Source: Euperipatoides rowelli
Taxonomy: Eukaryota > Onychophora > Udeonychophora > Euonychophora > Peripatopsidae
Strand: one strand, 5' to 3'
DNA: 13,039 nucleotides
Assembly: GCA_003024985.2 (NCBI GenBank)
Contig: PXIH01S0003437.1
Part shown: positions 1 through 8,639 of the stretch, piece after piece
Layout of the letters: the number at the start of each line of letters is the position of its first letter
Numbering within the stretch: the stretch's first letter is position 1
Made by a program: the position numbers and the translations under genes
The notes under the pieces: model-generated
The model's input: only the letters and a program-made list of their open reading frames with translations
Databases searched by the model: none
What the model was told of the DNA's origin: nothing

Positions 1-96
1 CTTATAGCTCCTCCCCCTGAAAAACAGTATTGTTATCAGTGTCCACAAGATAAAGCTTATTTCAAGAATGATGTCTATTTTATTAATGAAAGATGA
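1..96 (+). other. short open frame at the window edge, possible partial exon
   Basis: Frame 1 is open from the first base for 31 codons and stops at a TGA at 94-96. The translation is less AT-biased than most of the window and includes APPPEKQYCYQCPQ. This could be the tail of a terminal exon whose upstream part lies outside the window. It is also well within the length expected by chance. I recognise no family, and no splice acceptor or polyadenylation signal clearly supports it. Confidence 0.12.
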
Positions 97-1942
97 GGTT
101 GTTATGAATAAAGATTGGCTAGATCATTAATTTCAGATATCATAATATGCAAGATTTACTATTAATTAATGTAAGTAATTTAAACAAAACGAGACTTCTT
201 ATTATTCACCTTTTTCATTATATACATTTTTGAGGATAGGAAGCCAATACTAATTAAATACTTAAAAATCTCCCTGGCAACTTTTTGTAACAATGATGCT
301 GTTTGAATCCATTAATCAACTCTGGAATTTTGGAAGTTTTCCTGTTTCCCTCTTATAATGGATTTTGTTTTCATAAATAATAATAATGGTAAATATAAAA
401 ACAAAAAGTCAAGATAAGGACGATCTTTCCCTAGAAGATATTGTTAAGCCTAATAGTGTTCAATGAATAAATTTTATTTAAAAAAAAAAAGATTTGTCTC
501 AAGTAGATAGTAGCACCCAATCAGATCTGGGTCTTGTAGCCTATATTTTTTTATTTTGCCTATTTTTCACATGACTGTGTTGTAGATATTGTATGTGATG
601 TTTTATTGTTTTAGCTGTTATGAAAATATGTTTAAAAATAACAAAAGGTGTTTTAATAACAGTTTTTCAAATCCATTATTTTCATCTTGGAAATGAATTC
701 TTACAGCACATAAAATATACATAAATTTTGCAGTTGTAAGTCCAGGTTTCTGACTTAAAAAAATATTTGAATTTGAATCAATGCAAATTAAATGCTTTTC
801 TTCCATTCTACATTTTCAAAGAAACGTCTTCAAAAATGAGTCTCAAAAATAAGTCGTGAAAAAAGTAGAAAGTCTGAGGGAAATTTCATTTTACAATTAA
901 AGTAATTACAAATCGCTTAATCAACTACTAATCATTTTATATGCATCCTATAATTCTAATAGTTTATACAGTTCTAATATAAACTTTTTTTTTACATCAT
1001 TTATCTCATGTTTGATAGTTGACAGATGTGAAGCTGTAATTGATCTATTTTCAGTCAGACGATCTTGTCAGCTATCATATTTTACATTTCTCAATATATC
1101 AATAAGATAATCTATCAAATGATTTCTAAACATATTTATTTTCCTCTATCTGACATCTGCTAGAATTCTAGCCCACATTTCAATATGTAGGATGTAAATA
1201 TGTACTGTATATGGTAGGATGTAGAAATAAGAGCTGAAACTATTCAAACAAATAGCACAAACAAAATTAGATTTTACTGAATTTTTGACCAAAAGCTATT
1301 ATTTTTATCGATTGATACTATAAATGAAATCATTTAAAATTTCAAATGTTTGGGTAAATTCATTCATTCTCAGGCTATTTTGATGAGTATGTTTGTCAGA
1401 AATCTTTCTAGAATTCAGTCAAGGAAAATGTCATAATTTGATGTGTCACAGACTTTTTTTTACCCATAAGAACTGGCACTGAAAAAATGTTCAATGTCCT
1501 AAGCATGATCATAAAAGTTTGGTTCACTTACATAAATATCATATCTGATTGAATTATTATACTTTCCCTTCATCTTTGAATATACTGTATCATAAAGAGA
1601 AAGACATTTCTCTTAGAATGAGGATAGGAAGATTCACTGGTCTCTGTCATTTCTTGTCTACTTTTTTTTAATGAAGCAGGAATACACAAATAGGAAGCGG
1701 ATAGTCATCTATCAGATTCACTCACTGTCTCTGGCACAAGAGACACAACAGATTCCTCCCAAGGTATCCTAGCCCAGAACCTTCAGTTTCTTTAATCCGG
1801 CACTGGGTTTGGGATTTCATTAAACAGTGCAAGATGAAATGCATATTACTAAAATTAAAATTTGATAACATCTGGTCTGATCCTTGGAATTCAATAAAGA
1901 TATTCAAAGTATATAGTAGTTATGTAAATATTACATCAAGTC
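97..1942. other. AT-rich non-coding stretch, nothing recognised
   Basis: This stretch holds many A/T homopolymer runs, for example the A-run at 480-490, and scattered stops in all frames. Short open frames on the minus strand at 618-806 and 1722-1907 have random-looking composition with no domain motif. The segment at about 1690-1800 is somewhat richer in G and C, but I could not tie it to any family. I see no RNA gene or clear repeat. Confidence 0.6.
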
Positions 1943-2153
1943 TAGGATTGAACTCTTACCTTCCAGATAGAAAGTTTGATTGGTAGTTGAGTAGAGGCCT
2001 TTTTTAATATGAAACACATAGATATTAATCTAATACTATACATAGATTGAACTTCATCCTTCTAGATAGAAGTTATTACTCTTCTTAGGGATTGAACCTT
2101 GTTTCTTGAATATAAAATATTATTTCCTGAATATAAAACATGTTTCAATCCCT
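1943..2153. repeat. short direct and inverted repeats around GGATTGAAC
   Basis: A segment at 1943-1979 (TAGGATTGAACTC, then CCTTCCAGATAGAAAGTT) recurs in diverged form at 2043-2075 (TAGATTGAACTTC, then CCTTCTAGATAGAAGTT). A third GGATTGAAC word follows at 2089. The arm AGGGATTGAACCTTG (2087-2101) pairs with CATGTTTCAATCCCT (2139-2153), 13 of 15 bases complementary. Between these arms, TTTCTTGAATATAAAAT is nearly repeated as TTTCCTGAATATAAAAC. It looks like local tandem duplication, with no sign of function. Confidence 0.4.
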
Positions 2154-2252
2154 ATACCTGCACCCTGTCCAAAATTGATTTCTGGAATTCCAAATATGTA
2201 CTGAGTTGGACTTGCTATTTCTCTCGGATTAATTTATATTCTCTGGAGTTTA

Positions 2253-2325
2253 AAGTGTAATTTCTTGGTTGCATGTTATGTCATTATACTCCTCCAGAAT
2301 TATTTCATCTCTGTAAATTACACTT
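2253..2325. repeat. 11-bp perfect inverted repeat
   Basis: AAGTGTAATTT at 2253-2263 is the exact reverse complement of AAATTACACTT at 2315-2325, with a spacer of about 51 bases. It may be chance in AT-rich DNA or the ends of a small decayed element. No target-site duplication is evident. Confidence 0.3.
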
Positions 2326-3390
2326 AACTTCTATACAATATTATTTTAACTGCACACATGTGTTTTAGTGACATTTTGTGACCTCAGCCCTATACTTTCT
2401 GCTGACAATGATATACTCTTGAAAAAAAAATTGCCTGTATTATCGCATTACATAGAAAATAAATCTGCACATGTCAATCATAGAGACAAGGAATTTTCAC
2501 TATATTTGATGACAAATGTGTACATTTGTTGTCAACAAGATTTGAATAGCGAGGGACATCTTCTCTCTCTTCCCCAAAAGAAAAAAAAATAAATTCTCCA
2601 GAAAGAGGGAATATTTAGATATGAATATAGCTCATAGATTAGCAAAATAGATAATCCTATTGCAAGGCCATATTGTTTGTTTTGTGACATTTCGATCAAA
2701 ACATCAACTTATAATATAGAGCCTAACACTTCTAATTTCAAAGTTTTTTTTTAAACTATTAGAAAATAAAATATGCATTAATTACTAAATACTACTTTGT
2801 TTTACTGGAAAATAGCTGTATGGTAATCAATCTTAAAATCACCTCATGTCTCACAAAAACATTCTACTCTACAGAACAGTTGCAAAATCATGTCAGAGTT
2901 GGCATTGAAAAAATAAATAAAAAGCACAAAGTGCATACTTAAATGTTATTTTTCCAAACTAATGAGAACACAACTAATTGAAATTTTACATTGACATTCT
3001 TCTCTTAGCTTGCATTCAAAAGCTCTGAAAGAAAACACAATTTATCTTAGAATGAAGTGAGCAGAAAATGACATGTGGCCTCATTTCACTCGCATGCTCA
3101 CTTAGTGAAGTCAGGGAGTGTTGTACGAGCATTAATAAAAATAAAAAAATATCCTGTTATATGAATGAATGAACGTTATGTGTTTGTGTAAATTAAGAAC
3201 CACAGAAGAGCAGCCTATAGTTTTACATCTGCATTATACAGTTGCAGTAGATCATTAGTACAATATTTATACAATCTGAATTTATTGTACCCATCCCAAA
3301 TCCTTTCCTAATAAAAATAAACAGCCAGCTTATTCTTTTGTGTGTGACACCCTTCCCCCTTCCACCTCATAGAAAAAGTGAACCCTAGTG
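2326..3390. other. AT-rich non-coding stretch, nothing recognised
   Basis: No gene, RNA or repeat could be supported here. An open frame at 2368-2592 on the plus strand ends in a lysine run from a poly-A tract and resembles no family. The segment at about 3075-3125 is slightly less AT-rich but carries no identifiable motif. Confidence 0.55.
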
Positions 3391-3976
3391 AACATCATGA
3401 CTACACAAATGACCAGGGATTGAACCCTGGCATCTTGATTATGGAATTAGAGACTATGATGTGAACATCATGACTATACCACGACTGGGAATCCTGAGAT
3501 CTTGGTTATGTAGTTAGGGTCTATGATGAGAATATTATTACTATACCATGACTATTAATTGAACCCTGGTATTTTGGTTATGGAGTTAGACAATATGATA
3601 TGAACAGCATGACTACACTATGACTGGGAATTGAATCCTGACATCTTGGATATGGATTTAGGGACTATGATGTGAACCATGCATCATAGTCCATAAATTC
3701 CTAGTCATGACTACACCATGACTAGGAATTAAACCCTGCATCTTGGTTATGGAATTAGGGACTATGATGGGAACAGAATGACTACACCATGACTTGGAAT
3801 CAATCCTGGCATCTTGGTTATGGAATTAGGCACTATGATGTCAACATGACATTGAACAAATTTATGGGGAATTGTGCCCTAGCATCTTGGTTATGGTGTT
3901 AGGGACTATGAATCAACATGACTACACTATGATGGGAATTGTGCCCTGGCATCTTGGTTATAGTGTTAAGGGTATG
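3391..3976. repeat. tandem array of ~72-bp units with tRNA T-arm-like motif
   Basis: About eight diverged units begin at 3391, 3464, 3531, 3603, ~3706, 3772, 3843 and 3914, with spacings mostly 67-73 bp. The spacing around ~3706 is distorted by an inverted insertion. Shared landmarks in each unit, in order, are AACATCATGACTACACCATG, then ACTGGGAATTGAACCCTGGC, then ATCTTGGTTATGGAATTAG, then GGACTATGATG. Read on the minus strand, each unit carries a GGTTCAATTCCC-like word, close to the Pol III B box and tRNA T-arm consensus. Upstream of it (about 55 bases in the consensus) is TGGTGTAGTCA, a near match to an A box. In the first unit CCAGGG and CCCTGG flank a 6-base loop (3413-3430), a perfect T-arm-like hairpin. 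The period is close to tRNA length. I infer a minisatellite, possibly derived from a tRNA or SINE. The array itself is clear; its origin is uncertain. Confidence 0.85.
3662..3730. repeat. inverted, internally deleted unit inside the 72-bp array
   Basis: The 28 bases at 3682-3709 are the reverse complement of the array unit with its middle missing. CATCATAGTCC (3682-3692) mirrors GGACTATGATG (3662-3672). AATTCCTAGTCATG (3696-3709) mirrors CATGACTAGGAATT (3717-3730) perfectly over 14 bp with a 7-base spacer. A normal unit holds two GGAATT words, and the missing part lies between them, so deletion between short direct repeats is a likely cause. Two adjacent hairpins can form here. Confidence 0.75.
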
Positions 3977-4244
3977 ATTGATTTGATTGAATCCTGCTTA
4001 GGCTAAATATTTGTGAGATTAATATCACTATATGGGATTACATCTAATTGTCTAACTTCAAACATTGGTTTGTGATTGGTTTTCAAAAGTTGGATTTAGG
4101 ACAGGATTAAATAGTTTTGTTTAATCCGATATTGCTTTGACTTTATTCAAAATGAAGTCAATGATCAGCCATTTCCCTAATCAATTGTTTTGATTAAAAG
4201 CTAATATCATCATCACATAAACCCCATCTTCATAATGAACACAT
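3977..4244. other. non-coding AT-rich spacer
   Basis: I see no gene or repeat unit between the 72-bp array and the ATT-rich microsatellite. Degenerate GATTGATTTGATTGAATCC at 3976-3994 may be the frayed end of the array. Confidence 0.45.
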
Positions 4245-4278
4245 TATTATTATTACTATTGTTATTGTTATTATTATT
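4245..4278. repeat. ATT/GTT-type trinucleotide microsatellite
   Basis: An interrupted run of TTA/TTG triplets (ATTATTATTATTACTATTG, then TTATTG and TTATTATTATT). Confidence 0.75.
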
Positions 4279-4375
4279 TTGTTTTATATGTTACTAACTT
4301 AAAATGCCCAGTATTCTTAGATCATCCCAAATGCAAAAAATTCCTGCATTAACCCCCAGTTATAAGAATAACTGT

Positions 4376-4389
4376 CTGCACATGTGCAG
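4376..4389. repeat. 14-bp perfect palindrome
   Basis: CTGCACATGTGCAG equals its own reverse complement. It sits upstream of the probable retroelement tail and could be part of the same insertion. No factor or function can be assigned. Confidence 0.4.
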
Positions 4390-4394
4390 CCGTG

Positions 4395-4520
4395 TTGTGT
4401 CCAGGTTTAATGATAGACTATATTTTGTGCTGGGTCCTAGAGAGTAACTTTACCAAATTTTGTCCAGATCGGTTTACGGGTTTAGGATTGTATAGAGAGC
4501 AGACATACAGACATTTAATT
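4395..4520 (+). mobile_element. probable 3' tail of a SINE or non-LTR retroelement
   Basis: The segment contains TACCAAATTTTGTCCAGATC, then GGTTTACGGGTTTAGGATTG and a CAGACATACAGACATT-type end. An 'accaaattt-g-tccagatcggt...gttta-g' block followed by a short-repeat tail resembles the shared 3' end of many invertebrate SINEs and LINEs as I remember them. Here it runs directly into the tetranucleotide microsatellite at 4528, as expected if the microsatellite grew from the element's tail. The element's 5' end is not recognisable; AT-rich sequence upstream to about 4300 may belong to it. The family is unknown. Confidence 0.45.
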
Positions 4521-4527
4521 ATAGATT

Positions 4528-4765
4528 ATGTAGGTAGGTAAGTAGATGAAGGGATGGCCTGATGGATAAAGATAGATATAGATAGGTAGATAGATGGATG
4601 GATGGATAGATGGAAAGAAAGGGAAGGAGAGATTGAGAGAGAAGGAGGGATAGGGAGGGTATGGTGGGAGGGGGAGGGAGGGAAAGGAAGGAAGAGGGAG
4701 GAAAGAAGAAAGAGGGAGGAAAGAAGGAAGAGGGAAGGAAAGGAACAGACAGATGGATAGATTTG
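4528..4765. repeat. purine-rich tetranucleotide microsatellite complex
   Basis: TAGG/TAGA/GATA/GGAT repeats (4528-4616) pass into a nearly pure purine tract of GGAA, GAGA and GGGA words (4613-4748), then back to CAGACAGATGGATAGAT. The complementary strand gives a long open frame (4519-4917) rich in Pro, Ser, Leu and Phe, which I read as an artefact of the repeat. Confidence 0.9.
4653..4682 (+). other. potential G-quadruplex within the purine tract
   Basis: Bases 4666-4682 read GGGAGGGGGAGGGAGGG: four G-runs of at least three, separated by single A loops. Two more GGG runs lie at 4653-4659. This fits the standard G-quadruplex pattern with the shortest loops. The surrounding purine bias could also support triplex DNA. 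Both are predictions from pattern only. Confidence 0.65.
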
Positions 4766-6414
4766 ATGTGATGGCCCTTTATTGAAAACTGTATCTTTAT
4801 TGGTCCAAAATCATTTGAGCTGATTTGAGTATTATCATATTGCAGGTCTGGATAATTATTCCTATTGCTGTTAAATTTGTGTTTTTGTTTATTAAACTTA
4901 TTATCGTAATTTGTCATTATTGAACATTATGTTTTCTATATCAAGATTGATATCAGCTGTTTAGCATTTTATTGTATTGAATGCATGAATAAAAAATGTA
5001 CCAATATTTTGCATGCATTGAGCAATTCTGATCACGTGAGGTTAATCTAATGAACAATGCTAATGAAGGAAGAGAAGAAAAGATTATTAATTACTATGCA
5101 AAGGAAACAAAGTCTCCAGGAGGTAAACTAAAAATGATTAAAAAATAAATAAAATCTGAGAATTTCTGTTTATTGAATTCGTTAATTAATCAATAAACAA
5201 ACAACAAGTCAGAAGAAGAAGAAGAATTAAAAACATGCAGCAAGGATTTCAAAATAAATATGCAGATGAGCAAAATTAATCTCTATCTAGATCCTACTAT
5301 GATCCCTTGATCTTGAACTCACAATCTAAAGGTCATGAGATGTTCTAAAGGTCAAACTATATTAAATTCAGTGATTTTTAACTGCTGGTATTTGAATATT
5401 AAAGTTAAAGATTATCTCATTAGTGATTAGTTTGTCAATCAGTTTAAAAAGAAATTAAAGATGGAGTTAGTATTTTTTATATTTTCAAAATCATTTTTAT
5501 CTCATTCTAAGAGTTTATATTTAGTTAAGTATAAATTATGTTAAATTACTTCATTTTATAAAACCATTGTTAAATAACTTTGTTTGTAGGCCTAATTTAT
5601 TTATTTCAATCATTTCATCAGTGAAGAAAGTGTGAGGATAACCCTGAAATCAATCTTCTGAATGATTATAAAGAAAAGCAGAAGTAGTGAAGCTTGTATG
5701 TGATTGATTGTGAAAAATCAAAGTTGAAATCATGGTCAACAGCTAAATTAAAGCTTATTTAATCTGTATGACAAAGGAACAGCAAGATTAGAGGGATTAG
5801 AAACGATAGACATAAAAATAATAGATAAAATCATAAAACATAACTTATTATAGCCATAAGTTCTATAAAAGAAATTAAAAACACCTCCAAAGCCGAAAAC
5901 AAAAACGTTTGAAGAAACACATGTCGCATCATTGACCAACAAAAAGTTAAACTGAAACAATTTTTCATTAGCAAATTTTTGGGAAAAGCTAGGGTGCAAT
6001 AATGAGTATTACATAGCGTATGAATAAGTAATTATCCACCCATTCTAAAGAATGCATATAAAACTATGCTAAATAGAAGATAAAATTGAGGAGCAAATAG
6101 ACTAGATGTTCCAGGTTGGTAATGGTTTTATTTTAAAACAGTTAGAAATGTATTATTTACATTAAATTATAACTTATGTTGGGATAATATTACAAAATTA
6201 AAATTAGATTGTTAACATAATCATAAAAACATCATAATAATGACCCCTCCCTTATTTTACTAATGTGCTAAAGAGCCTAATTTAAATACACACTGGGTTA
6301 ATTTTGTTACAAAACTAATTAATTGAATTAGTAGCTCTTTATGATTCATCCTGCTTCATCTCCATAATATTATTAGTTTAAAAGCCCTTATAAATGAGTG
6401 GGAATTTCAGAAGA
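4766..6414. other. AT-rich non-coding stretch with small hairpins
   Basis: No gene is supported. Small items seen are a 9-bp perfect hairpin (GTTTATTGA at 5168-5176 against TCAATAAAC at 5190-5198), a GAA microsatellite at 5211-5225, a CTAAAGGTCA word repeated at 5326-5335 and 5345-5354, and TAGGCCTAA near 5589. A minus-strand open frame at 5748-5999 is Phe/Leu/Asn-rich, as AT-rich DNA yields by chance, and resembles no family I know. Confidence 0.55.
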
Positions 6415-6660
6415 CATTGTCCCCTAACTAGAGCCCAGGATCAATCCCAGAGTTCAATCTTCCCTGTTTAGGGAGCAATATTAACAACTTAAGGGAATAT
6501 TTCCCCTACTCAAGAGTCTTTATTCATTCACAGGAACAATTCTTCCTACCCAAAGGTAAATTCCCCTAGCCAAGAACCAATTTTCCCTAGTAGCCATTGG
6601 TGCTCCTCCATGGGGCCATTGTATCCTGCCTGAGTCATTCCCATCACCCAACTGACCCAA
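6415..6660. repeat. degenerate 20-21 bp minisatellite
   Basis: About twelve units start near 6419, 6439, 6458, 6480, 6500, 6520, 6541, 6561, 6582, 6603, 6623 and 6640. The best-kept units read like TTCCCCTAGCCAAGAACCAA: a pyrimidine-rich CCCCTA/TCCCT block followed by an A-rich part. Examples are TCCCCTAACTAGAGCC, TTCCCCTACTCAAGAGTC and TTTCCCTAGTAGCCATTGG. Individual units are strongly diverged, but the phase is held across about 240 bp. The segment is visibly less AT-rich than its surroundings. It is most likely an old minisatellite. Confidence 0.55.
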
Positions 6661-7196
6661 AAGCTAATTATCCCTATCCATATTCAAATGTGATTTGCAT
6701 TTCACATTTAAAATAATTTCTTCACATATTTAATTCAAATTTGTTTGAATAAAAAACAATATATTCTAATAGTTGATTTTTTTTTCTTTTTTATCTCTTT
6801 GACTGATATATTCTCCCTCTTTGACTTGCTAATTAAATAATTCTAACTTGAAATGTATTAAAGTTTATTATTAATCATTATTAATTTTTATTTAAATCTA
6901 TATTTTTATAGATTTTTCTTGTATTTTTTTTTCCCAAAAGCAGAACTGATGTTTAACAAGCAAATTGAAAACATTTTCAGAGTGATTATTGATTGTACAA
7001 AGGAATTTGCCACACAAATTCTAAACAAATCAATAATCCAGTAGTATCCCCTCCGGCTGTTACAATTGATTGCAGTGAAGCACTAGACTGACTGCTTACA
7101 GTAGGATTGATCAACTAAAGTTTTAAAATAACAAACAGTAAAGTATTCAAAAGAAATATATTTATATCTAATTTAATAATTGGAAAAGAAGAAAAA
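6661..7196. other. AT-rich non-coding spacer between two minisatellites
   Basis: T-rich runs near 6778-6795 and 6925-6935 and dense TTAAT words fill this part. I see no gene, RNA or repeat unit. Confidence 0.5.
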
Positions 7197-8140
7197 TGCT
7201 ACTTTGGGCCATGGATCACTGTATCATACGAAGGTGGACCAGGTTTAACATAAAGCATTCTGCTATTTAGTCAGGTCTGACACAAAAACTCTTATCAATT
7301 GGCCAGATGGAGTGTTCAAAATGTATATTATGTTTCCTTTTAGCCAGGTAGACCAGGTCTGAACACAAAGTATTACCATTATCCAGGTGGAGTGGGCATG
7401 AACACAGTTATCATTTAGTTCACAAACAAGGTATGAATACATAGCATTCTACCATTTTGCTATCTGAAAAATAAAACATGCTACTATGTCTCAAAGTGGG
7501 GCAGATTTGGACATAGCATCCTGTTATTTAGACAATGAGTTAACTCTAGTCATTGGCATGCTCTAATTTTTTAGACCGACCATGTCTCAACCCAAGGCTT
7601 GCTACAATTGGCAAAAGGGTTCTTGGCTCAACATAAAACATGCTACAGTTTAGCAGATAGTAGCATGTGTTGCAACCCTTTTTCCTTGCTAGAAAGTGAG
7701 GTAGACCAGCTCTGAGCACAATACATGCTGCCATAATATAGCAAACTCAGCGCAAAACATTCTATTAATTAACCATGTGTACCAATCACAACACAAGAGT
7801 GTGCAATCGTGTTTGTGATTCAACGAAGACTGAACATGGAATATGCTAAAATCTATGCAAGTAGACCAGGGCTAAACACTAGTCATTTTGACATTTAGCT
7901 AAGTCAATCAGATAGAAACCAAAAACCTGCTATCTTAAAGCCATATAGACCACATTTGAATCCAAAATCAGCTACTATTAACATAAGGTAACACAAAATG
8001 TTATATTTATCCTGATGGGTCAGAAACCAACACAGAGTGAAATTTTATTTAGTCGGGTTAATTGTAGGCCAACGCAAAGTGTGTTACTATTTAGCCATGT
8101 GGGCCATGAGAGCTTAGCACAAAAGTTATCATTTAAAAAG
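7197..8140. repeat. highly diverged ~42-bp minisatellite
   Basis: Roughly twenty or more units share the order: GCCAGGTAGACCAGG, then TCTGAACACAAA, then GCATGCTACTATTTA. Clear units start at 7232, 7346, 7385, 7697, 7860, 7902, 7944, 8055 and 8097; the steps 7860-7902-7944 and 8055-8097 are exactly 42 bp. Other units have lost blocks, for example those at 7273 and 7986. Recognisable words include GTAGACCAGG (7349, 7700, 7861), CATGCTAC or variants (7478, 7638) and CTATTTAG. Open frames at 7546-7734 (minus) and 8015-8200 (plus) fall within the repeat and are artefacts of it. Confidence 0.75.
7613..7682. repeat. inverted repeat inside the 42-bp minisatellite
   Basis: AAAAGGGTT (7613-7621) mirrors AACCCTTTT (7674-7682), and ACATGCTAC (7638-7646) mirrors GTAGCATGT (7660-7668). 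The left arm is about 10 bases longer between the two matches. Because CATGCTAC belongs to the repeat unit, this may be one inverted unit followed by divergence. Confidence 0.5.
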
Positions 8141-8482
8141 TTGGAACAGTTATTGTCCAAATTCAATATTTTTGATTCAGTTTTTGTTTTGTTTCTTTAA
8201 TTCTATTTCATACCTCCCCCCCCTTCCCAGTATGAATACTTTGTACTCTTAGTTTATTTGCATGTTGCCACTTACTCCCTGAATTTAGTAATCTAAAATA
8301 ATTCATTTTATGAAGCAATTTTTTTAGTTCCATCTCTTAAATATTACAATATGTTTAATGCCTAAAGACATATCTATAATATTTTCATAATTTTATACAC
8401 AGTGTAAGCTATATAGTAGACATAAATTACTGTACCATATATAACAAAAAATAAGGTATTTTATCAGAAACACATTGCCTAT
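8141..8482. other. AT-rich spacer with a C-run
   Basis: CCTCCCCCCCCTTCCC at 8213-8228 is the only marked feature. The minus-strand body of the tRNA-derived element at 8483-8556 would extend into the upper part of this stretch, but its end cannot be found. Confidence 0.4.
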
Positions 8483-8556
8483 GTCAGCAGCAGGATTTAA
8501 ACCTGTGATGTCAACTTTACAGTCTGCTTTCTTAACAACTGCTCTACCAAGACACT
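8483..8556 (-). mobile_element. tRNA-derived sequence, probable SINE head
   Basis: On the minus strand TGGTAGAGCAG (8549-8539) matches the Pol III A box TRGYNNARNNG at every position. GGTTTAAATCC (8503-8493) matches the B box GGTTCGANTCC except for two changes. The two starts are 46 bases apart, close to the 44 of a normal tRNA. The T stem (ACAGG/CCTGC) pairs at four of five positions, and CTGTAAA sits where an anticodon loop would be, suggesting a GTA (Tyr-type) triplet. The acceptor ends do not pair and the anticodon stem is poor, so this is not a working tRNA gene. A SINE head or tRNA pseudogene fits best; a SINE body and tail cannot be delimited. Confidence 0.6.
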
Positions 8557-8639
8557 AACTAGAAATGAGTAGGGCAAAATCCCCTCTTCCCCTCTCAAAT
8601 ATATTTTACATTCTAATATTTTGTCTGTAATAGTCTTAG

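Noticed and set aside
2368-2592. 74-codon open frame on the plus strand ending in lysines
   Set aside because: The end is a translated poly-A tract and the rest resembles no protein family I know.
3391-3976. CRISPR array
   Set aside because: The units are contiguous and diverged along their whole length, with no alternation of constant repeats and unique spacers, and the setting is eukaryotic.
4519-4917. 132-codon open frame on the minus strand, rich in Pro/Ser/Leu
   Set aside because: It lies across the tetranucleotide and purine microsatellite, whose complement is pyrimidine-rich and free of stops. The composition is explained by the repeat.
5301-5340. Possible tRNA-like B box on the minus strand (GAGTTCAAGATC)
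   Set aside because: The match is weak and no A box lies at a suitable distance.
5326-5354. Pair of AGGTCA words resembling a nuclear receptor element
   Set aside because: The half-sites are 13 bases apart, outside usual spacings, and they fall within a short direct repeat; chance is sufficient.
5622-5640. Similarity to 12559-12577 (AGTGAAGAA-GTGTG-GGATAA)
   Set aside because: Only about 25 bases with several mismatches and an indel, and flanks do not align; not enough to claim a dispersed repeat.
5748-5999. 83-codon open frame on the minus strand
   Set aside because: Phe/Leu/Asn-rich composition expected from AT-rich DNA, with no motif, splice or context support.
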